Below are positions 54,576 through 64,000 of a DNA stretch of 64,000 nucleotides, piece by piece. How positions within the stretch are numbered: position 1 is the first letter of the stretch; every line of letters starts with the position of its first letter. A program made the translations under genes and the position numbers. The notes below the pieces were generated by a model. That model saw only the letters and a program-made list of their open reading frames with translations. It had not been told where the DNA came from and ran no database searches. The DNA is from Bolinopsis microptera (taxonomy: Eukaryota; Ctenophora; Tentaculata; Lobata; Bolinopsidae): contig NC_087082.1 in assembly GCF_026151205.1 (NCBI RefSeq), positions 20,112,494 through 20,176,493 of the forward strand, in the 5' to 3' direction.

Positions 54576-56820
54576 CTCCCACTGCGTAAGCCGGTAAACT
54601 AATTAACCGGCTAAAAAAGCTGAGACGGCTATTATGTATTATCGTAACGACATGATCACGGTCGTTAAATGGCTATTAGTTGACTGTTCATAACAGCTGC
54701 TCTATATTTGTGCGCTCTATCATAAGGTTGTTTCAGAGCTGCTAAACTCCGGCTAATATAACAAGCCTTTTTATATAGCCATTTAAGAAGGAAAAATACT
54801 TAGCACTTTACAACCAACAATCACTCATGTTTTAAACCTTTATAGCGAGTCGGCATATTACAATTTTACCGAAGTCAATTATTTTTACTTGAAAAGTATA
54901 AGAGTTAAGACTGCAGAATCTTTAGTATTATAAGTATAAAAAGCAGAAAAACACGCCACATGAGGTCTCAAAATATAGATAACAGTAAGATTTTTAATCT
55001 GCCTGCACGTGAGATGGGGGGAATGTTTTTTATTCTTCTTCTTTGCAGGAAGTGGTAACCTGTTCTATCCCTCTAGTTCTTTTTGTTGTTACGCCACTGC
55101 TTGTTGTATTTCCTGCTATCACTGGTTTTGTGTTCCGGCCCTGTTAGTGTTCTTGTTAGTGTTCTTGGACAGCCAGGACTGTTTTTCTTTGCTCCTGATA
55201 AGATATTTATGATAAGATATTTATGAAAAATAAAATAAGGAGGAAAGGAATTATTCAACGTTTCAATGTGACAACATCGTAATCAAACGTGGGATCAACA
55301 GAAATTTGACTCTCATAAATAATATTCAATTCGGATTTCAAATATAATAATTACAAACCTTGCTTTAAAAATGATATTGTTATTCAAGTTAAAAGCCTTC
55401 GAAGTTTTTTAATGAACTATCGCATGATATTGTATATCAATCAAATTGCAACTCTTAAGTTAACTTGTTGTTTAATTGTATTACTGAGTCATAAATGAAC
55501 ACTTGTAGTACGTACCTATATATGGCGGTTGATCTGCAACTTGTCCCATGCTGATGAACCTGATAATTAAAATATTTGTTGTAAATATCTATAATATTCA
55601 CACTAGATTCTAGACGACAAAGTTCGAATTGCAGTCGGAACTGCAGAGTGGAGACGTACATTTTGTTAATTTACTAAAGTAACTGGTAAAAACACTTCTA
55701 TGGAAATAAAACCAGGTTATATAATAAATTTATAGTCTATTAAACTACATCGATAATAGTATATTATATGGATAACAATAATAATAATATCAGTTTCGGC
55801 TGCTCAGGTCAAAATCCGAAAACCTATCATTTTATGCAGCCTAGATTTAATGATTCAAATAAGAAGCGCAGTGTTTCTAAAGTAAGACCGTAGACTTTTA
55901 CAATAGCTGGATCAGCTGGCTTAAGGAAAAACAATATATGCTCTTCGCATAAAAAAAACACAATTAAAACGAATGCAAAATTTGTGATTCTACTTCTAGG
56001 ATGACATATCAAAAATATTTTTAAATAGGACTCAAGCAATCAGGCGTAATCTAAACTAGTTTATTGATACTTGGCTTTGCTTTATATTAAAATCTCAGCA
56101 TTTTGATCCAGCGAAAAATTCTATTTGTACCTCGACTCATATGTCATACGAAACAGTACACTAGAAAATACGGCTCAACAATTTTAACTTCTGAAGGCGG
56201 CTCTGTATCATATTTATACATTCTGACAACAGTCCTTCTATGCTATGTCAACAATTTAAAAACCTATTCATTCAACTTATAGGATTTCAAGGTATTACAC
56301 AAGTGGCAATGGTGAATCATGGATGATAATTGATTATTGACGAAAACTCGACAAGCAAGTTTGAAACCCAAAGTAAGAAATCGTCGGGATCAAATATGAT
56401 TGACACGTAACGCGCGCGTATAACATGTGCTTATCCAATGCGAAACTAAAAGTGGTGAAAATGGAAGAATCGACTGTAGAGTGATTTAGCGCGACCGACC
56501 GCCGAAGGCGGTGAAACAAGCGCGTTACGCAGTACGCGTATACACATGGCTATGTTTTGTTGGGGACCGGCCCGAAGTACCAGCCAATGTTTACTCAAAA
56601 AATAATATATATAATAAGTGTTATCAATTCAAACTCAAAACTCACTAAAGATTAGATCTCATTAAAACGATTAATATGTATATCATGGAGCTTGTCGAAC
56701 AAAGCATAGCTGAGCACATATAAAGTTGCCTTTAATTAAAATTATCATATTAATGCCCTTTTATAGTTGTAGAGTGGAAACAGGCTCATAGCTACGGCTA
56801 GCTAGCTATTCCAAAATTTT
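54576..56820. other. spacer
   Basis: No gene supported. A strong acceptor (CTTCTTTGCAG) at about 55048 precedes hydrophobic open stretches in two frames, which may be an isolated last exon. At 56465-56560 lie pieces of the 30.1/30.6-kb interspersed family (CCGCCGAAGGCGGTGAAAC and CGTTACGCAGTACGCGTA). Confidence 0.4.
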
Positions 56821-58110
56821 TTAAAATTTAACGACTGTTATCAGTCGCATAGCGTCATGCCGTTATTGCTGGCGAATTGATGGCAGTGTAACTGAGATGG
56901 TATGCAGTGAAATTGATTCTGTGATGGCGTGCTTATGAGACAGAGATATTATTAGCATTGCGGTTGATGTTGCGCTCTGATTTCCTTAGTCCCGTTATAT
57001 TGTACAACATAAAGTTGGGCCATTCGTCTGCAATGCCCTCGTTTTGTTGATCAATGAGCATGTTTTTTATGCACCTTTTGTAGATGTTAAGGTTGAATAG
57101 ACTTGGCAAAGAAGTTGCTGCGACACTATATCTGTTTATTGCTAGTAGTGGACCTTTGTAGAATACTGAATTATTGTAAGGGTATTTACCATATTCATCT
57201 GACCATGTAGTTGTAAGACTTGAATCCGGATTGGCGACGTTAAATATTGGTGCACTGTTAGGTATTGTTTTCTTTATAGAGGGAGGCACTAAACTTGGGA
57301 AGTTTTTCAGCTTATGTATAAAAACTAATGCGTTCTTTACGATGATACTATGAACTGTCAATATTTTGTGTACATAGAAACCAGACTTGGTACTTGCTGG
57401 TGGTGTACCATCTTTGTACCAGTAATTAACAAAACCTGGTAGTATTGCTCTAAGACCCATTTTTTGTTTTACAAATAGTGTTTCTATATGGGATTTGGCA
57501 GCAAAACCCCAGACGAGGGAGCAGTAATTAAGGTGAGACTGCACAAAGCTGTGATATATTTGTAAACGTGCTTCCAGAGGCAAATATTTTTTAAGTTTGT
57601 ACATGACTCCAATGTATCTGGCCATTTTCATTTTCATGGCAGAAATATGTTGCGACCAGTTCAGTTTGTTATCTATTATAACTCCTAAGAAACGGGCTTC
57701 TGTTTTTCTTTCGATTGTGACACCAGAGATTACTACATCGCGATAAATAAGGTTTCTTTGCCGAGAAAAGATCATATAATTCGTTTTTTTAAGATTTAGA
57801 GCTAATCCGTTGTTATTTACCCATTTTACTAAGACATCGCTAAGAATTTTGAGCTTATCATAAACCTCGTTTATATTTTCTCCTGTTAGGAAAATGTTTG
57901 CATCATCTGCGTACATGATGAAATTAGCTATTTCGGATATTTGAGGAAGATCGTTTATGTAGATTATAAAAAGGAGAGGTCCCAAAATTGAACCTTGGGG
58001 TACACCGTAAATAATGGGGTTTGCTGAGGATTCAGAGGATCCAATTGATACATACTGGTTTCTGTTCATAAGATATGATGTATGTGAAGATACAAAATAT
58101 TTTGATGGAG
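56821..58110 (-). mobile_element. 5'-truncated LINE, reverse-transcriptase half
   Basis: The minus-strand frame runs from about 58110 to the TGA at 56933. It contains the polymerase palm motifs GVPQGSILGPLLFIIYINDL and FIMYADDANIF, then LKKTNYMIF, FLGVIIDNKLNW (thumb region) and HSFVQSHLNYCSLVWG. It starts in the SYLMNRNQYVSI segment, so the fingers, endonuclease and ORF1 are lost. Truncation at the 5' side is normal for LINEs. The family is compatible with the endonuclease half at 7416-9394, but the two pieces do not overlap, so shared identity cannot be shown. Confidence 0.85.
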
Positions 58111-59519
58111 CAGTTGCTAAAAACTTTTCATCACATTGTGTCACTAGGTGTCAAATTTATGCAAACCAAATTTCAAATCCCCATCAATTTTTTATTTCTC
58201 ACAAATTGCTAGATTTTGTTACTGTCACCAACATGTAAATCAGTAATGGTGCTAATTTATAGGGACTTGAGGTTGCTGTAATTAAGGGGTCTCAATTAAA
58301 AATTTCGAAATCAACATTTTAGCTGTTTTTGACAGTAAAGAGTAATGTTTATCATTTGCTTCTGTATTCCTATCAATAATTTTGTTTCTAGCCAAAGATA
58401 TCGCTGGTCAAAGGTCAGCGCTCATAAAATTGCGCGAGCGATTTTCTATCGCGCGTAGTGCATTAAAATCGAGTTTATGGTTTATCTGGCGTATTGAAAA
58501 TTTAAATTGACGATGTCAAACCGTTACATCAAAATTGTTGCTCTGCGAAGCAAGAATGCTAGTTTGCGCGGCGCAGCGAAGTCCTTCGTATCACGTTGCG
58601 ACCCCCACGGTCGTTTCACTATATCGTCCTGACGATACAGGGGAGCCGCGCACTTCGTGCGCGGCGGGTCATACAACGTATGACAAGAAGTCCTCCAATG
58701 AAAATCGAGTCTAAAACTATTTTTATCCGACTGTTTTTGATTAATCACCCCGAAACTTTCAAAATATGTGTTAGGGATCATTTCACATTTATGATTTAGA
58801 AAAGATTGTCCGGGCCCGGACAATCTTTTCTAAATCATAAATGTGAGGCAGAATTTTTAGGAAAATCTTTAAAACGTTTTTATTCGATTTTGAAAATTTT
58901 GGACCTCAGCCATTGCATGAATAATGTCAATTTCAGACTAAAATATTCAATTTTTGGGAAGGCCGAAGGGTGGCTTTTTTTGGAAGGTGCTTAACAATTA
59001 ACCATATTTTTGTTTTTTTATCAATTCAACTATATTTCTGACAAAATTTAGTTAAAAATAACCGTGAAATTTAATTCTGTCCAAAACTATTAAAGTGGAA
59101 AAAAGTCACACTTTATACAGTACACTCTGTATATGCTTTGCAGAAACATTCATTACAATATTTATATATTGACTTCATTGAAAATGTCTTGTTTCATTGA
59201 TACTTTTCTTTGTTGTCTGTACTCTAAATCTTTTCTACAGAAGACCAAGAACAAAGAAAATGGTGTATGTGGTCTACTGTGTACTGGGTCGATTAATCAA
59301 ACTGATGGCGAAGAAAATCGCCTGTGAAGTGATGAATTTCTAGCTTCTTGGATGTTGGACTTTATGGTTGTAGCGCATTGCGTGGCTAAGCTTTGCATGC
59401 AGCCTATTCATGCACTCGGGCAGCGTATAATAATAGTTATTAGATCGTTTATATTAGTTTTATGATGACTGTACACTGTTCACAAAAGCTATTATGAACA
59501 GTGTTATACTAGTACCATA
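58111..59519. repeat. spacer with three-hairpin repeat copy 2 and a perfect palindrome
   Basis: Positions 58590-58690 match 31415-31497 (three hairpins). Positions 58784-58845 form a perfect 62-bp palindrome. The ORFs at 58524-58823 and 58806-58994 read across it and are not genes. Confidence 0.7.
58784..58845. repeat. perfect 62-bp palindrome without spacer
   Basis: Two 31-bp arms meet at GGG/CCC. The left arm begins CACATTTATGATTTAGAAAA and the right arm ends with its complement. Symmetry stops abruptly on both sides. Confidence 0.9.
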
Positions 59520-59938
59520 TCTTAGTGGCGCAGTTCGTTATTCGACCTGCCTTACTCGTGATATGCTGCTCAATCACGAGGTTGCGGGTTCGATCCCCGC
59601 CTGTGCCACTAGCCATGGGGTGAGCGGCGTTGCCGTTCAGCTAAGGGTTCCGATGGACCTATGCAGCCCCCGGTCTACTCAGCCGAATGCTCGAGAAATC
59701 GTGTGTGAGGGTTAAATGAGGAGCTGTACATGATCTATACAGCGGAGCCACGGGCGAAGAAAGTGTGATATAATACCTTAACCGTCGCTGGCCTTAGTTA
59801 TCGATCCTTCGGGTTCCTGTAAGTGCTGGTGCCAGCCATGGTTGTCCGAAGTAAAAGAAAAAGGGTGGTTTTCATAGATGGCTTTTGCTGCCTTGCAGCT
59901 AAACAACGTAAAGTAAAGTAAAGTAAAGTAAGTAAATA
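59520..59938 (+). mobile_element. tRNA-derived SINE
   Basis: The head at 59525-59609 is tRNA-like. A 7-bp acceptor stem pairs GTGGCGC with GTGCCAC, there is an A-box-like TGGCGCAGTTCG, and a T arm GCGGGTTCGATCCCCGC contains the B box. The middle folds as one 8-bp hairpin (CTCGTGAT/ATCACGAG) rather than normal anticodon and variable arms, and no CCA follows. About 320 bp of body follows, ending in (AAAGT)n. That layout is a SINE transcribed by RNA polymerase III, not a functional tRNA gene. Confidence 0.75.
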
Positions 59939-59939
59939 A

Positions 59940-60593
59940 TCGTTAGGGCAATGGGGGACTTTTTTGATCAAAGTCGAGCTTGATCTTACGAATTTACCGT
60001 TTTGGTAGCAACATACCTTACTTCGCTGCTTACTTGTGCTCTGCCAATTACATAGCATGATTCAATCGAATTGAATATTTTTTTCTCTTTCTCAAAAGTT
60101 AAGTGGTTCCTTTGCTCGTTCACAAAAGATGAGTACATCAAATATCCACTGTATCTTCACATTGGACACCGAATTTATGTTTGATGCAAATTTATTTAGT
60201 TGAATCATTGTAATTGTTATTACTCAATGGATATTATCTAAATTGTCTGGTTACAATTGTACAATGCAATAATTCCAAGGGGGATCCTAAATAAATGCTA
60301 TTTATTAACATATCCGCCACTAGACTATATTTTTCTATAAATTAGTGGAATCCCTGCATGGTGAAAATTTGTAGTTTGCTTGACCAGTTTAGTGCCACTC
60401 ATTGGCAGTAGATAACATAACTTTGAAGAACTTGAGTCTGACTTTTTTTTCTTCAAACAGGACAGTTACACAACAGTAAGACTTGGTTGGAACTACAAAT
60501 AACAATGGACATTGGCTAAGTAAAGCAACCATATTCAGTTCTATATTTTTTATTTGTGACACTTCACGTAATACAGTATGATAAAAAACTGCA
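59940..60593. other. 5' flank of the second phosphotransferase copy
   Basis: AT-rich; no exon seen. It presumably contains the promoter, but I cannot point to an element. Confidence 0.4.
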
Positions 60594-61103
60594 ATGAGTA
60601 GTGATGTCGAGCAGCTGCTAGAAGCACCAGAAGCCTCCAGTGACAGGGAGACAGTAAATAACGGAGAGAACGTCAAACGTGGTATCTGGAACTACATATA
60701 CCTGTATAAGATGCCTCAGCTATCACCTGATACACTTGTTGGATTTTCCACCAGATACAAGGTATCATCATGTCTATTGTTGTGATTTGTGTTAATTATA
60801 GTTCATTGTCTTGAAAACAGTATGAAATTAGATAGTTTTGTACCTAAAATGCTTGCTTGCTTGGAGATGACACATAATGTTTGGGAATTATGAGTTGTAA
60901 TTTTACTTGTGGCAGCACGCGAGATATCTTATATATAAATGACCAGGAGGAAAAGGTGTTCTTAAAAAGTCTGTGGTACATGATATCTTCTTTATAGGAG
61001 TTGTTTTACATACTTTTAACATGTATAATTTCAGTATTCGGCGATTGACACATCCCCTCTTTCAAAGTATGTGATGCACCCTCTATGGAACTGGGGTGTT
61101 ACA
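60594..61103 (+). CDS. ethanolamine phosphotransferase, exons 1-2 of a second copy
   Basis: Exon 1 (60594-60761, 56 codons) begins at an ATG: MSSDVEQLLEAPEASSD, then the N-terminal helix region ending LVGFSTRYK. Exon 2 (61035-61103, 23 codons) reads YSAIDTSPLSKYVMHPLWNW, the conserved YKYSAxDxSPLS..V..P.W segment of EPT1/CEPT1 just before the first membrane span. It ends in phase 0 and fits the phase-0 start of the exon at 10700. The next exon is not found before the window ends. The second BTB copy follows, on the other strand, as predicted for a duplicated locus. Confidence 0.85.
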
Positions 61104-61930
61104 GTAAGAAAATGTCATTTCTTATCTTTCAAATTTCAATTGGCACCATGATCTCGATAGGGGTAATTCATATCAAATTGTGTTCCTTGAATTTTAAGTC
61201 CGTTTTGTCCACCACACTCTCTCTTTTTGTGTTGTTATCTACACAGTAATTGTAGCATGTCATTTATATTGATGGTATTACAAGTAATCCGATATCCTGA
61301 TTAAAAACTGATGTAGGCAGAGTCAAATTCCTTTGTAATGCAATTAGCTTCCCTTTGTTCCTGAATATTGCTGTTAAATTTTTGTTAAAAGATGTACTGA
61401 CATACCACCAACTTGTTATCATAGCATGAAGCTGACGTCAGTACTGAAATTACTGCTTATCTTTAATACCTCCTTTTACAGTTTTACATATATTATGTTA
61501 TAGTCAGGTGCCTTATGTTTCTTAAAATTAAGAGAAATAAATCATACCATATATTTTACTACATAACCAAGGCACGATTTCAGAAATAAGAGTATCTGTA
61601 GTTTGCAAAAAATGTATCATAATTAATTTTTGTTCTGTTATACCTACATCGCATGAAGCTGACACCATGTATCCTTAATCAACCTGGCATTCCAAGTCTG
61701 GATCAAAACGCTAAATGTATTTATGTGTTGAAACTATTTATCGTTAATCTCAGAACAATCCAAACAAACATGGATAGAATGATATTCAATATCGTGGATG
61801 TAATATTAAAGTTGAATTCATTAAGTGAGTGAACATACAATCTGACGACTGACAATCATGTTAATGAAAAATACTCTTACATGATACAGGATGATCAACT
61901 AATAATCTGTAGCTATAGACATAGTCTATT
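61104..61930. other. intronic spacer of the second phosphotransferase copy
   Basis: No supported exon or repeat family. Confidence 0.5.
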
Positions 61931-62443
61931 TGCTAAAACGTAAATTGCGAATTCAGAGCCCATAGAATTAAAGTCTAATTGATAAGTTTAGCGTGTAGAA
62001 CAATCCTTATTTGATAATGTGTTTATAAACAGTAATTGGTAACAATTAAACATTAAAAAGGAACTTTTCCTTCAAGAGGTCGTGAAGAAGAATCAAATTA
62101 AAACAATTAAAATAATCTTTAATATATGCCATAAAAATATGAATGTGGCTGCCAGCTATCTTCATTCCTCAGTGCCAAATTTGAAATGTAGCTAATAATT
62201 TTTTTTAAAGTTATAACATTAATTAATCTCGTCGTTTTTTAAAGGAAAACGCACATTAAGATAAATCATCTGAAACTGACCTCAGTTGATAAATGAGTTC
62301 ACAACTGAATTATGTGTATAATGTATATTACAAGTACACTGTGTATACACTGTTCAGTTGGTAAATAAGATAACACTTAAATAATTCGGAAAGAATTTCC
62401 ACTAATTATAGTTTATAGGTAAGATCTTCCTAATTTACATAAA
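61930..62443. repeat. BTB-locus non-coding repeat (copy B)
   Basis: It matches 1-267 (from 62174) and 2173-2450 (from about 61930), with small indels. Confidence 0.75.
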
Positions 62444-64000
62444 CTAACCGACCGTATTTAAAACAAGTAAGTCATCATTATAATTAATAAGTGTTATTTT
62501 CGTGCACCTTTTCAACCAAATCTGGTGACTATTCTCACAACCTGGTTTGTATTCAGTAGCAAAGTTGAAATTGAGAACTGTCACTCTGTTACACACTACC
62601 TTTAGGTGTGTAGAAGTTTTGGTTATTATCCAGTGTTTGAGTTTATCAGCTGGCGCATTATTTAGAAACTGTGTATTGGAACTTTTTGGAGTACATCCCT
62701 CAATTACATAACTCCACTGATCGGTTCTTTTTCTATAAATCCCAACAAAATGCCCCCAACTCACTCCAGATAGAGTATAATTCACATCAATAAAGTTCTC
62801 TCGCTCTGAAGTGTTAGTTATCATCTGTACTGGTTCGTAGTGTGACAGGGTGTAGTGTGTGTTACGAAAACACTGTATCCAACCTAGAAATATATTAAAT
62901 ATACAGGTCACTTAACAGATACGTGTCAATACTAGTATTTACTACGTAACTATTAGTTACTACTAGTAGTTATTACGTTTGTTTAAGAATAAAGAATTGT
63001 GAAAGTTTAAATTGTAAAAAAACCTTAATTAACCTATTACATATTATATCATTTACCTGATTCTATTTCCTCAGTTTGATTAGTAACATCTTTACAATCC
63101 TCACCATCACTGTCTTGTACATCTTCAGTATTTTCATCAACTTCTAGCTCTTCTTTAGAGCTACTATTCCTCCCTTCAATAAGATTCTCTACACAAGATT
63201 TCACTTCAGCACATTCACAATCTCCGGTGATAGCAGCAATGAAGTCTGTCAACTCATCCAATTCAGAGGGAAATGTACGGCGGAACTTTTGGACATCCAG
63301 CTGTTTCAGAATGTACAGAGAATTCTCATCTAATCCCTTGCATTTTAAGGCTAAGGAAACATAGGTAATAAGGCAATTGCCTATGATGTTTAAATCATTG
63401 GCAGCAATAGCTAGGGACATGTCAATCCGACGTTTGGGTAGCTCAGAAAAACCAGCCATGTATCTTTGTAAGAAGACAAATTTTCTATTTCCACTGAAAG
63501 TAACATTCTTTACGAAGCAGCTGACGTATCTGCTGTCTTTCAGATTATAATGAGCCCTGCTAGCAATCTCACAAGCAAATAACATTTCTTCGTACGAGTT
63601 GTTCTCAAACTTTAGTACTTCTGCTTTGTAAAACTTCAGGCACCTCTTAGTCAACCAGGGCACATCGAATACATGTGCCATTTTGTTTACTTCCTCAAAG
63701 TTGTCTTTCTCCAGTTTATCAACTTCACCAGAGTACATCGCTTCAACAAAACAGTCAACTGCTGGCTTTGTGAAATCATCCACCTCAATAGATGACTGAA
63801 ATGTGTCAGATATTACTTATTAGAATAACAATAAGTTTAACATCGCCTGGAGTAGACATTTTATTGCAAGCACTTAATTGTACAGTCACTAATTTTACTA
63901 AAATTATCGTCCTGCTCTTAATATTTTACCTGAAACAGGTTGGTGATCAGTTTGTCTATAACAGGACTGTTGTAGGACATGATCATGGAATTAGTTCTAA
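62444..64000 (-). CDS. BTB-domain protein, copy B (5' end beyond the window)
   Basis: Exon 3 is 62883-62444, exon 2 is 63795-63057, and exon 1 ends at 63930 and runs off the window. Phases match copy A (exon 2 ends in phase 1). The protein is nearly the same: the BTB half differs at few residues, the acidic linker lacks about four residues (SEDV), and the C-terminal domain is more diverged (WSYVIEGCTPKSS versus WSYFIAGCTPISS). The cassette exon of copy A is absent; only one acidic linker is encoded. All frames are open, so both copies look functional. Confidence 0.85.

Noticed and set aside
58524-58994. Two ORFs beginning MSGPGQSFLNHKCE on opposite strands
   Set aside because: They share a start because both read across the perfect palindrome; there is no independent coding evidence.
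59525-59609. Functional Ser/Leu-type tRNA gene
   Set aside because: The anticodon arm cannot be folded normally and the sequence continues into a SINE body with a simple-repeat tail.

Overview
This window is intron-rich nuclear DNA from an animal, most likely an invertebrate. The evidence is GT-AG introns, metazoan families (ethanolamine phosphotransferase, cytosolic sulfotransferase, SRCR and BTB proteins), LINE, SINE and MITE remnants, AT-rich spacers and very many minisatellites. There are no bacterial operons. I cannot place the species. A 100-base run of N at 37864-37963 marks an assembly gap.

Left part (1-42 kb): the backbone is a plus-strand gene for an EPT1/SELENOI-type CDP-alcohol phosphotransferase. 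Eight phase-consistent exons run from 10700 to 24140, and candidate last exons lie at 41970-42146. Its first two exons are not at the left end of the window. Equivalent exons do occur at 60594-61103, followed by a second copy of the BTB gene that opens the window. The locus is therefore either tandemly duplicated with a period of about 62 kb, or two haplotypes were assembled in tandem. Four minus-strand genes lie inside or just before this gene, apparently in its introns: a BTB-domain protein (268-2185), an SRCR plus ephrin-receptor-like type I membrane protein (2738-4253), a small secreted Cys-rich protein (6211-6821) and a complete six-exon sulfotransferase (13865-18952).

Minisatellites dominate the introns and usually abut a splice site. 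In two arrays (72 x 66 bp at 24087-28838 and about 21 x 39 bp at 18002-18830) each unit carries the end of a coding exon plus its 5' splice site, so one exon faces dozens of alternative donors. Several arrays with unrelated unit lengths (20, 22, 25, 28 and 32 bp) share a core such as GTTACCATGGCAAC, which fits the X-box bound by RFX factors.

Right part (42-60 kb): two unrecognised split genes are supported by phase-matched exons (plus strand 43347-45800; minus strand 49925-51289). The rest is repeat-rich spacer: an A-rich tract, a 119-bp higher-order repeat, the reverse-transcriptase half of a LINE, a tRNA-derived SINE and a perfect 62-bp palindrome. The long ORFs inside the arrays (up to about 1,160 codons) arise because the units are multiples of three and lack stops; I do not call them genes.
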